From assembly GCA_964353405.1 (NCBI GenBank), contig CAYGWJ010000087.1:1-6665 (forward strand): DNA of 6,665 bases, in the 5' to 3' direction. Position 1 is the first letter of the stretch, and each line of letters starts with the position of its first letter. Shown piece after piece: positions 1 to 6,064 of this stretch. The notes under the pieces were generated by a model. The model saw nothing but the letters and a program-made list of their open reading frames with translations, was not told where the DNA came from and ran no database searches. The position numbers were made by a program, and so were the translations under genes. The stretch comes from JBGLNJ01 sp964353405. GTDB lineage: Bacteria; Chloroflexota; Anaerolineae; Fen-1058.

Positions 1-699
1 CATCGTCTCGAACGGCCACACAGCCCAGAACGGCGCCAGGGCGACAAAATGCTCATTCTGCAATACGATGCGTTCGCCTGCCTTTAGCTCCAGTGCCAGA
101 TAGTCGCACAGCAGGCAGGTGCCATGCTCGTCCAGGTATGCGGATTGTGAGCGCAGTTCTTTGGCCGGTTCGGTCGGCACATGCTCGCTGGCCCAAATTT
201 GACAGTGCGGGTGCGGGTTGCTACACCCCATCATCGCGCCCTTGTTTTCAAACACCTGAACGTACCTGATGAATTCCATCGCGCCGATTTCAACCGTCTG
301 GCCGGCCCACACGTCCACCACACGACGGATGTCAGGCCGGGGCATATCGGGCAGCGTCCAATCGTGGCGGGGCGAAAAGCAAATCACACGGCACAACCCG
401 CGCTCGCTTGCGGCGCGCAACAGGCCGCGCTGGTCGAGTTCCTCCGCCGGCGTATCCGGCAACAGAGCAGAAAAGTCATTCTGGAAGACAAACGTGCTGC
501 CGTACTGCGGGTTGCGCTTGCCGCCCGCGCGCTCGTTGCCGGGGCACAGGTAGCATTGGGGGTCGTAGCTGGGGCGAGTCTCCGGTGGAAGCTTTTCGAC
601 TTGTCCCTGCCAGGGCCGGTCGGTGCGGTGCGGCGAGACGAGAATCCACTCGTTCGTCAGGGGATTATAGCGACGGTGAGGCTGAGTAAAAAGGTTCAT
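1..699 (-). CDS. galT: galactose-1-phosphate uridylyltransferase (GalT), C-terminus beyond window
   Basis: Leloir-pathway enzyme that swaps UMP between UDP-glucose and galactose 1-phosphate in the cytoplasm, giving UDP-galactose and glucose 1-phosphate. I translated the reverse strand: 233 codons stay open to the window edge. The N-terminus reads MNLFTQPHRRYNPLTNEW, a typical GalT opening. Zinc-site cysteines are C49 and C52 (CYLC). H112 lies in SPRHDW. The active-site block ENKGAMMGCSNPHPHCQIWA spans about residues 151-170, where H165 is the expected uridylylated nucleophile and H163 a metal ligand. About 110 residues are missing compared with the roughly 350 of the family, so later metal and substrate residues cannot be checked. 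The ATG overlaps the GH31 stop codon as ATGA, and a GAGAGGG ribosome site sits inside the GH31 end, so the two are translationally coupled. Identification is firm. Confidence 0.96.
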   Translation of the reverse strand, partial: MNLFTQPHRRYNPLTNEWILVSPHRTDRPWQGQVEKLPPETRPSYDPQCYLCPGNERAGGKRNPQYGSTFVFQNDFSALLPDTPAEELDQRGLLRAASERGLCRVICFSPRHDWTLPDMPRPDIRRVVDVWAGQTVEIGAMEFIRYVQVFENKGAMMGCSNPHPHCQIWASEHVPTEPAKELRSQSAYLDEHGTCLLCDYLALELKAGERIVLQNEHFVALAPFWAVWPFETM

Positions 700-2477
700 G
701 CTACCCTCTCGTACACTAGGCAAGTATCCAATGGCGCCGGCACGTTCGATAGAACCAGCGGGCCTGCGACGGTCTGACCCCTACGCGCGTCCTGCCAATG
801 GCCGCGCGGCAAATAGACATCCCGCGCGCGCTGACGCGGTTCGAGCACTGGCGCGACAAGCACATCATCGCCGAGAAGAAACTCGTCGTCGCAGATGAGA
901 GCGCGCTCATCATCGGGCGCAAGCCACCACACCGGCCGGATGACGGGTTCGCCGCTCTGCGCGGCCTGACGCATCGCCGCGCTGATGCGATCCATGAACT
1001 GCTCGCGTAGATCGAGCGCGGCGCGGCACAGCCGGTCGCACTCGTCGCCATAGTCCCACGGCGCAAGCGAAAACTGAATCGCCGGCAACAACGCATTGGC
1101 CTGCGACCAGCGAATCATCAACTCGGCATCGGTGTTTTCGCCGCCATACGCATTGCCGCCGACCATGTCGGGCAGGACGAACGGATAGCCCGCCAGGCCA
1201 AGCGCGAACGCGCCTGTGATGAGGCTCTTTAACCCGTTATCGGTTCCCCACCTGCAAGACTTGTCCCACTGGCGGAACAGAATCGGTGCGCGCTGGTTGC
1301 CCCAGCCAGAGCGGACCTCGCAAAACGGGAAATCGGCAGCCACAAAATCTACATAGCGGCGCGTATAGTCATTGGGGTCGAGGCGGCCTGCGTGACTGTC
1401 CGCAAAGATCGCTTCGCCCGCGTCAAACTTGTAGCCGTCCAATCCTGTAGCGGCTTGCAGCGCGCGCAGGCGATCGCCGAACCATTGCAGAGCCTCGACA
1501 TTGGCTACGTCCAGCAGGTAACCATCGCCCTGCCACCAACGCACAGGTTGGGGCGATCCGTCGGCTCGCTTCAGCAGGTAGCCGCGCGCACACGCTGTGT
1601 CAAAGCACTCGGCGTCGGGATTGATGAACGGCATCACCCAACATGTCACGGCCAGGCCGCGCGCGTGCAGGTCGTCTACCATCGCACGTGGATGGGAAAA
1701 GCGCTGGGGATCGAACGCCACGTCGCCATAGTGGACTTGCCAGCGATCGTCAATCTCCATGACGCCGTGAGGATAGCCGTGCGTGATGATTTCATCGGCA
1801 AACTCGATCACACGGCGTTGATGGATGTCTGTCTTGAAGCGTGCCCACGTCGTCCAAATCGGCTTGTGCCACAAGGCCTCCGGCGGAACCTTTGCAGGAT
1901 GGCCGATGTGCGGCAGGCACGCACGCCATGCTTCAACTGCATTTTCGCCCACCAGCAAGCGATAGCGCAGGCCTTGGCCGCTCAATCGCAACTGACCGTC
2001 GCCCGTTCCATCTTCCGGCATCGGGCGGCGATCAAACGGCGCAGGCGATCCCAAGTCCCATTTGAGAACCGACTGCTGTGCAGTCGAGCGGTTCAGGCTT
2101 ACGTGCAACGCTTGATCGTGGTCGGCCAGGATCGCCACACCGGATGACGTGACCCACAACGGCGTGAGGATGCACGCAAGCCCGGTGGGGCCATTATCGC
2201 TCGTAATGAAGGGCGAAGCATCCAGCATGGCGCGCTCGCTCGGCCAAAGCTGGTTGAGCAGCTCTTGCCCGCCGAACATATGTCCCGCTGTGTGCAAGTC
2301 GAACACGTCTTGTGCGTCAACGTCGTCCTCGTGTTCAATGCGCCACCCGCTTGGTCCGTTGAGGACCAGCGGAATGCCGCCGCGCGAGTTGGGCGTGAGC
2401 CGCCCCCGCAGGATGACGTCGCCGTCGCGGTAAAAGGTCAGGTCAGAGCCTTCGAGTTCGAGAGAAAAGTTAGGCAT
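696..2477 (-). CDS. GH31 family glycoside hydrolase, NET37/MYORG-like; probable alpha-galactosidase
   Basis: A retaining exo-acting alpha-glycosidase of 593 residues. An N-terminal beta-sandwich (about 1-190, with HMFGGQE near 66-72) is followed by the catalytic barrel (about 200-480) and a C-terminal beta region (to 593). DGYKFDAGE at 347-355 carries the expected nucleophile D352. LPDMVGGNAYGG at 435-446 carries the expected acid/base D437. MEIDDRW (240-246) and FSLAPWDYG (469-477) are further barrel motifs. KFDAGE, PDMVGGN and the APWDY segment are, from memory, the pattern of the NET37/MYORG branch of GH31, whose human member acts on alpha-galactosides; classic alpha-glucosidases read more like DMNE and SDIGGF. 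There is no signal peptide, so it should act in the cytoplasm on imported sugar. It starts 14 bases after the 509-residue gene and overlaps galT by 4 bases. Family is secure. Galactose specificity is inferred from subtype and neighbour; alpha-glucoside or alpha-xyloside activity is not excluded. Confidence 0.92.
   Translation of the reverse strand: MPNFSLELEGSDLTFYRDGDVILRGRLTPNSRGGIPLVLNGPSGWRIEHEDDVDAQDVFDLHTAGHMFGGQELLNQLWPSERAMLDASPFITSDNGPTGLACILTPLWVTSSGVAILADHDQALHVSLNRSTAQQSVLKWDLGSPAPFDRRPMPEDGTGDGQLRLSGQGLRYRLLVGENAVEAWRACLPHIGHPAKVPPEALWHKPIWTTWARFKTDIHQRRVIEFADEIITHGYPHGVMEIDDRWQVHYGDVAFDPQRFSHPRAMVDDLHARGLAVTCWVMPFINPDAECFDTACARGYLLKRADGSPQPVRWWQGDGYLLDVANVEALQWFGDRLRALQAATGLDGYKFDAGEAIFADSHAGRLDPNDYTRRYVDFVAADFPFCEVRSGWGNQRAPILFRQWDKSCRWGTDNGLKSLITGAFALGLAGYPFVLPDMVGGNAYGGENTDAELMIRWSQANALLPAIQFSLAPWDYGDECDRLCRAALDLREQFMDRISAAMRQAAQSGEPVIRPVWWLAPDDERALICDDEFLLGDDVLVAPVLEPRQRARDVYLPRGHWQDARRGQTVAGPLVLSNVPAPLDTCLVYERVA
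704..710 (-). promoter_or_regulatory. ribosome binding site of galT, inside the GH31 gene
   Basis: The transcript reads GAGAGGG four bases before the galT ATG. It lies within the last codons of the GH31 gene, so galT is translated by ribosomes finishing GH31. This supports the ATG at 699 as the true start, as does the good GalT N-terminus. Confidence 0.7.
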
Positions 2478-2488
2478 AGCAAATGTAG

Positions 2489-2493
2489 CCCCT
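2489..2493 (-). promoter_or_regulatory. weak ribosome binding site of the GH31 gene
   Basis: The only purine-rich candidate is AGGGG, 11 bases before the GH31 ATG and overlapping the TAG stop of the upstream gene. The spacing is long and the match short, so GH31 translation probably depends on coupling to the 509-residue gene. No better in-frame start is evident. Confidence 0.35.
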
Positions 2494-4021
2494 ACTTCTT
2501 TCTTCTCTCAAATTTCTTGCCGGTCGCCAATTCCACGCACTTGTAAGCGCCATCATAAATGCCGATGCTTTTGTTCTTGACGATACAGTCACAGAATAAC
2601 TGGAGTAGACTGGCATCGTAAGTGAGCAAATCTATGGCCTGTAGAGTGTGCGGGATGGTGCGACATTCAACGGTGCCGTCGCCGATCTCGGCGCCTCGGA
2701 TAGCGCCCCACATCTCGTGTCCGCCCACTCGTTCGTTGAAAATCTTGGGCACCGGATAAAAGGCGAGTTCACTCGGTTTTGTGATCATGACATCAATGAC
2801 ACGCATCAGATAATTGGTGGCATAGACGGCATGGAAAGTGTTATCGTGCAGGAAAACATGCAGCCCTTTGGCCGACCTGGTTCTTATCTCGTCCACGAAA
2901 GCTTTGGTATCTTCCCAGGTAAAGTGAGTCTGGATGAGGTCTTTGTGCTGTGCCAACTCAGCCTGTAGCCAGTCCCAATTGTTCTTGTGGTCTCCCAGAT
3001 TGACAAAGAGAGCCACATGCTCCTTTCTGATCAATGGGATACAATGCTCGATGATGGCCTTGAATAGTTCTCGCTGTGCGCCTGCCCCGCCCATCGTCAC
3101 GAGAAGTCTTCGAGGCTCATTATTCTTCATGCGTCGGAGGCGAGCCTCACAGTCCACCTCGATGTTTTCCACCAATTCGTGATCAACATGATGGCCGGTG
3201 TAGTAGAGGGCATCAGCGGGAACAGGATTCATAATCTTGTTCGTCTCGTCAAAGCCCCGCATGGTCCTGAAACCACAATAGCCGGAAGGTGACTGAACGC
3301 CGTGCTTGGCGCCCTCGGTCAATTGAAACGCCATCGGCCAGTTATCAAACATCATATCTACAACGTTCGTCATGCCGCCCGCCACCGCGCCCATGCAGTT
3401 CCACATGTGCGAGGTGAGCATCGGCACATCGGAGGGCAGTGCCTGGTAGAGGTTCTTGAACAGTGCGCTCATCTCATAGTCTTTGACATTGGTCTTGAGG
3501 TATCTCCACGGCCAGGTCACAATCCAGTTGTTCAGAATAGTATTCAGAATGGGTAGGGTCGGTTCGCCAGTGGTGAGGCATTCCCAAATATACTTGTTAA
3601 ACAGCCCGCTGCGTTGTGACAACCGGGAATAGCGACTGTAATTGGTATTGCACCAGTTGATCACATCCGTGGTGACGCCCGGAATGGCTAACAAATCCAA
3701 CCAATACGGCGTAAAGCCCATTGCTTTGGCGCAGGACGCGCCGGCCATGGCAACTCGATAATGACCGAACCCCATCCGTATCGTGCTGATCACGACCGCA
3801 TTTTCCTTGACGAACTTTTGGCCCTGGTCATCGCGCAAGATGTCCTTGAGCCCGAAAACAGATCCCAAGTACGGATTGTCATGCACACTCAGCGTATACT
3901 TTTCATCCGGGTTATACTGAAACTTTTTGGCGAGCCACTCGTTCCACTTGATGGCCTCTCGCGAGTGCGATTTCTTGAGCGCATTGCCGTAAACTACAAA
4001 CTGACCATTTTCCATTTTCAT
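2492..4021 (-). CDS. GT-B glycosyltransferase-like protein of unknown function (509 aa)
   Basis: I do not recognise this family by name. There is no signal peptide and no clear membrane helix, so it is probably cytoplasmic. Three places recall GT-B enzymes of the GT28/MGDG-synthase/MurG type. STIRMGFGHYRVAMAGASCA (79-98) resembles the N-domain glycine-rich GxGH loop. LLVTMGGAGAQ (306-316) after a basic linker resembles the start of the C-terminal domain. VMITKPSELAFYPVPKI (411-427), followed by GGHEMWGA near 433-440, sits where such enzymes bind the nucleotide sugar or phosphate. The middle (about 115-300) is rich in Trp, Tyr and Asn and fits none I know. The protein ends in a basic tail (KKFERRKK). 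The start is supported by GAGGGGG seven bases upstream; a second ATG lies two codons later. Its GC content is lower than its neighbours. It sits between permease 2 and GH31, so it may modify, sense or rearrange the imported glycoside; this is inference. A non-catalytic GT-B protein is also possible. Confidence 0.8.
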   Translation of the reverse strand: MKMENGQFVVYGNALKKSHSREAIKWNEWLAKKFQYNPDEKYTLSVHDNPYLGSVFGLKDILRDDQGQKFVKENAVVISTIRMGFGHYRVAMAGASCAKAMGFTPYWLDLLAIPGVTTDVINWCNTNYSRYSRLSQRSGLFNKYIWECLTTGEPTLPILNTILNNWIVTWPWRYLKTNVKDYEMSALFKNLYQALPSDVPMLTSHMWNCMGAVAGGMTNVVDMMFDNWPMAFQLTEGAKHGVQSPSGYCGFRTMRGFDETNKIMNPVPADALYYTGHHVDHELVENIEVDCEARLRRMKNNEPRRLLVTMGGAGAQRELFKAIIEHCIPLIRKEHVALFVNLGDHKNNWDWLQAELAQHKDLIQTHFTWEDTKAFVDEIRTRSAKGLHVFLHDNTFHAVYATNYLMRVIDVMITKPSELAFYPVPKIFNERVGGHEMWGAIRGAEIGDGTVECRTIPHTLQAIDLLTYDASLLQLFCDCIVKNKSIGIYDGAYKCVELATGKKFERRKK

Positions 4022-4028
4022 AGTTATT

Positions 4029-4035
4029 CCCCCTC
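4029..4035 (-). promoter_or_regulatory. ribosome binding site of the 509-residue gene
   Basis: The transcript carries GAGGGGG seven bases before the ATG at 4021. This is a strong site at good spacing. It favours this ATG over the one two codons downstream and lets the gene be translated independently of the permeases 124 bases upstream. Confidence 0.75.
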
Positions 4036-4074
4036 AAAAGAGATGGTTTGCTGTGTTGACAAGTCAGGGCATGG

Positions 4075-4114
4075 AGAAACCCGTTTTCCGAAACACCATG
4101 GAAAACGGGTTTCT
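4075..4114 (-). terminator. perfect 15-bp inverted repeat; terminator-like or attenuating hairpin
   Basis: Arms AGAAACCCGTTTTCC (4075-4089) and GGAAAACGGGTTTCT (4100-4114) are exact reverse complements with a 10-base loop. The hairpin begins 31 bases after the stop of permease 2. In the transcript the 3' arm ends in GGGTTTCT but no separate U-tract follows, so it is not a textbook Rho-independent terminator. It could terminate partially, lowering enzyme-gene expression relative to the transporter, or protect the upstream mRNA end. The near-symmetry means it would fold in transcripts of either strand. Confidence 0.5.
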
Positions 4115-4145
4115 GGCTTTGCAGAGCGGCGGCACCCTTAGACTC

Positions 4146-4982
4146 TTACTTTAGTCCGGTCGTGGCAATGCCTTCCACGACGTAGCGCTGCGCCAGTAGA
4201 AAGACAATCACCGTCGGCAGGATTGCCACCATCGCACCGGCCATGACGATCGGCGGTTGAGCGTGAAAGCCGCCTTGAATGTCCGCCAGGCCCAACGTGG
4301 CGACATAGTTCGCTTTGCTCTGGATCGCCACCAACGGCCAGATGAACGAGTTCCACGAGTACAGGAACGAAAGCGTACCCTGCGTAGCAATCGCCGGGCC
4401 AGCCAGCGGGACAAAGACGCGCCAGAGAGTCCCAAAGCGGCTCGTCCCGTCAATCACCGCAGCCTCCTCCAGCTCCTTGGGCATGCCGGCAAAGAACTGG
4501 CGCATCAGGAACGTGCCAGAGGCCGTGAACAGCCACGGGATAATCAGGGCTTGCATCTTGTCCACCCAGCCAAAGGCTAACATTAGCTTGTAGGTCGGGA
4601 TCATGATCACGACGAACGGGATCATGATCGTGCCGAGATAGAGGCGAAAGATCAGATCTCGGCCCGGAAACTTGATACGAGCGAAAGCATAACCGCCGAA
4701 AATCGAAGTGATGATCTGGCCGACGGTGACAGAGACCGCCACAATCACCGTGTTGATTGTGTAGCGGCCCATATTTACCGCGGTGACGACGGTCACATAG
4801 TTGTCAAAGCGCAGCCGCTCGCCAAACACTTTCATGATATTGCTAAAGACCTCCGGGCTGTCTTTGAGCGACGTGCTGAGCGCGAAGAAAAACGGGTAAA
4901 TCATGATGAGGCTCAACAAAGCCATCACCCCGTAAAAAATGATTCTTTGCACAGCCGTTGTGCGTTCAACTTGTCCAAACAT
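4146..4982 (-). CDS. sugar ABC transporter permease, MalG type
   Basis: Second membrane subunit (278 aa) of a carbohydrate uptake ABC importer (CUT1 type). Predicted membrane helices lie near residues 13-36, 73-100, 112-131, 143-160, 194-216 and 247-266. The cytoplasmic EAA loop that docks on the ATPase is clear: LEEAAVIDGTSRFGTLWRVF at 171-190 with E173, A174, A175 and G179, followed by the usual proline (P192). The C-terminus EGIATTGLK matches the short conserved tail of MalG-like proteins. The ATG follows the stop of permease 1 by 5 bases, and its ribosome site GAGGAG lies in the last codons of that gene, so the two permeases are co-translated for a heterodimer. Length is normal. The sugar cannot be read from the sequence; the enzymes downstream point to a galactoside. 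Confidence 0.95.
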   Translation of the reverse strand: MFGQVERTTAVQRIIFYGVMALLSLIMIYPFFFALSTSLKDSPEVFSNIMKVFGERLRFDNYVTVVTAVNMGRYTINTVIVAVSVTVGQIITSIFGGYAFARIKFPGRDLIFRLYLGTIMIPFVVIMIPTYKLMLAFGWVDKMQALIIPWLFTASGTFLMRQFFAGMPKELEEAAVIDGTSRFGTLWRVFVPLAGPAIATQGTLSFLYSWNSFIWPLVAIQSKANYVATLGLADIQGGFHAQPPIVMAGAMVAILPTVIVFLLAQRYVVEGIATTGLK

Positions 4983-4987
4983 GGCCT

Positions 4988-5932
4988 CTACTCCTCATAC
5001 ACCCAGCGGCTGGACAGCCAGAACTGGATCTGGGTGATGACAAAGATGATGGCAAAGACAATCCAGGCGAGACTCGCCGCATAACCCATCTCAAACCGCT
5101 GAAAGCCCTTCCGGTAGAGGTACAACACGATGGTCATGGTCGAGTTGGCCGGGCCGCCCTGCGTCATAATGAACGGCTCAGAAAAGACCTGAATCACATT
5201 GATCGTGTTGGTGACCAGGACGAAAAAGATGGTGGGCGAAAGGAGCGGAATGACGATCTTGCGCAAAGTCAACCAGCGTGACGCGCCATCCACAAAGGCT
5301 GCTTCAAAGAGTTGCTTGGGAATGCCCTGCAAGGCCGCCAGAAAGATCACCATGTCGTAGCCAATCATCGCCCACGAGCTCATGATGATCAGTGACAACA
5401 GCGCCCACTGTGAATCCGTCTGCCAGCCAATGTTGGGGTCTTGTACGCGCAGGCCCATTCCGTTCAGAACCTGGACCACGGCGGAAATGATGGTATTGAG
5501 CACGCCCGATTGTTGCTTGTAAATCCAAAACCACACCAGGGCGACGCCCACGATAGAAGCGACAAAAGGAATAAAGAATAGGGCACGGAAAAACGTGATG
5601 CCCTTGAGCTTGGAATTCAACAGCCAGGCGGCCATGAGGGCCAGCGGGATGGTGATAACCAACACACCACCACAATACAGGGCTGTATTGCCCAGCGCCA
5701 ACCAAAAGAATGGATCATTGGGCTGCACGACGCCCCCCTGGATCGTAAAACCCAGGGCCTGTATATAGTTGCCCAAGCCGACCCATGTGGGTTCCGTGAG
5801 AAGATCATACTTGGTGAGCGAATAGTACACGGAAAGCACCAGGGGTACGGCCATAAAGATCAAAAAGCCGAGCAGGTTCGGTAACAGAAAGAGGTAGCCT
5901 TCGATGGCTTCTTGGACTTGTCTCTTTGACAT
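4988..5932 (-). CDS. sugar ABC transporter permease, MalF/UgpA type
   Basis: First membrane subunit (314 aa) of the CUT1 sugar importer. A short cytoplasmic N-terminus precedes helix 1 (about 13-36, EGYLFLLPNLLGFLIFMAVP). Further helices lie near 77-103, 114-137, 176-200, 232-252 and 284-306. The EAA loop reads LFEAAFVDGASRWLTLRKIV at 208-227, with E210, A211, A212 and G216 and P229 after it. The periplasmic segment about 138-175 is of normal size; there is no large MalF-type insertion, so it is closer to UgpA/LacF-like permeases. It starts 131 bases after the binding-protein gene, with AAAGGAAGG seven bases before the ATG. No ATPase gene lies in the window; CUT1 importers often share one encoded elsewhere. 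Confidence 0.95.
   Translation of the reverse strand: MSKRQVQEAIEGYLFLLPNLLGFLIFMAVPLVLSVYYSLTKYDLLTEPTWVGLGNYIQALGFTIQGGVVQPNDPFFWLALGNTALYCGGVLVITIPLALMAAWLLNSKLKGITFFRALFFIPFVASIVGVALVWFWIYKQQSGVLNTIISAVVQVLNGMGLRVQDPNIGWQTDSQWALLSLIIMSSWAMIGYDMVIFLAALQGIPKQLFEAAFVDGASRWLTLRKIVIPLLSPTIFFVLVTNTINVIQVFSEPFIMTQGGPANSTMTIVLYLYRKGFQRFEMGYAASLAWIVFAIIFVITQIQFWLSSRWVYEE
4991..4996 (-). promoter_or_regulatory. ribosome binding site of MalG-type permease, inside permease 1
   Basis: GAGGAG encodes the last two glutamates of permease 1 and lies eight bases before the ATG at 4982. It fixes the start of permease 2 and shows translational coupling. Confidence 0.75.
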
Positions 5933-5939
5933 ACGTGGA

Positions 5940-5948
5940 CCTTCCTTT
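5940..5948 (-). promoter_or_regulatory. ribosome binding site of MalF-type permease
   Basis: AAAGGAAGG is found seven bases before the ATG at 5932. It is a good Shine-Dalgarno match outside any coding region, so permease 1 is translated independently of the binding protein. Confidence 0.7.
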
Positions 5949-5973
5949 CGCGCCGGGGGAACCTGGGGTTGTC

Positions 5974-6006
5974 ATCCCCTGCCTGCCCGGCGGACAGGCA
6001 GGGGAT
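5974..6006. repeat. GC-rich palindromic element (12-bp arms), REP-like
   Basis: Arms ATCCCCTGCCTG (5974-5985) and CAGGCAGGGGAT (5995-6006) are exact reverse complements around the 9-base centre CCCGGCGGA. Two more pairs can form inside after a mismatch. No U-tract follows on either strand. The cctgcctgcc...ggcagg core resembles a class of dispersed palindromes that I recall from many environmental bacterial genomes, where in-frame copies give peptides like PACPPGRQG. It lies between the binding-protein and permease genes, where stem-loops commonly protect the upstream message. Only one copy is in the window, so the repeat status is recall, not seen. Confidence 0.6.
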
Positions 6007-6015
6007 AGGTCAGTG

Positions 6016-6064
6016 GTTTGCTTATCGGACAAGATGCCATCTTGCCCGACAAGCTGCAGCAAAC
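6016..6064 (-). promoter_or_regulatory. composite stem-loop directly after the binding-protein stop
   Basis: An outer pair GTTTGCT (6016-6022) with AGCAAAC (6058-6064) encloses an 11-bp inner stem (6025-6035 with 6039-6049, one A/C mismatch, loop GCC). The outer arm touches the first base of the TAG stop of the binding-protein gene. There is no U-tract. By analogy with the malE-malF spacer it probably blocks 3' exonucleases or partially attenuates, so that more binding protein than permease is made. The function is inferred. Confidence 0.55.

Noticed and set aside
181..777. Plus-strand open frame of 198 codons
   Set aside because: It is antisense to galT and the GH31 end. The minus-strand frame here encodes clear GalT motifs; the plus-strand translation is Arg/Ala-rich with no family signature.
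1392..2147. Plus-strand open frame of 251 codons
   Set aside because: It lies wholly opposite the GH31 gene, whose motifs are unmistakable. The translation has no recognisable domain and is the kind of antisense frame expected in GC-rich coding DNA.
4034..4062. Possible sigma-70 promoter before the 509-residue gene
   Set aside because: TTGTCA is a fair -35, but at the right 17-base spacing the -10 position reads TTTTGA, which matches TATAAT at only two of six bases.
5974..6064. CRISPR-like or classic Rho-independent terminator reading of the two spacer hairpins
   Set aside because: The two palindromes differ in sequence, are not spaced as repeats, and neither is followed by a U-tract.
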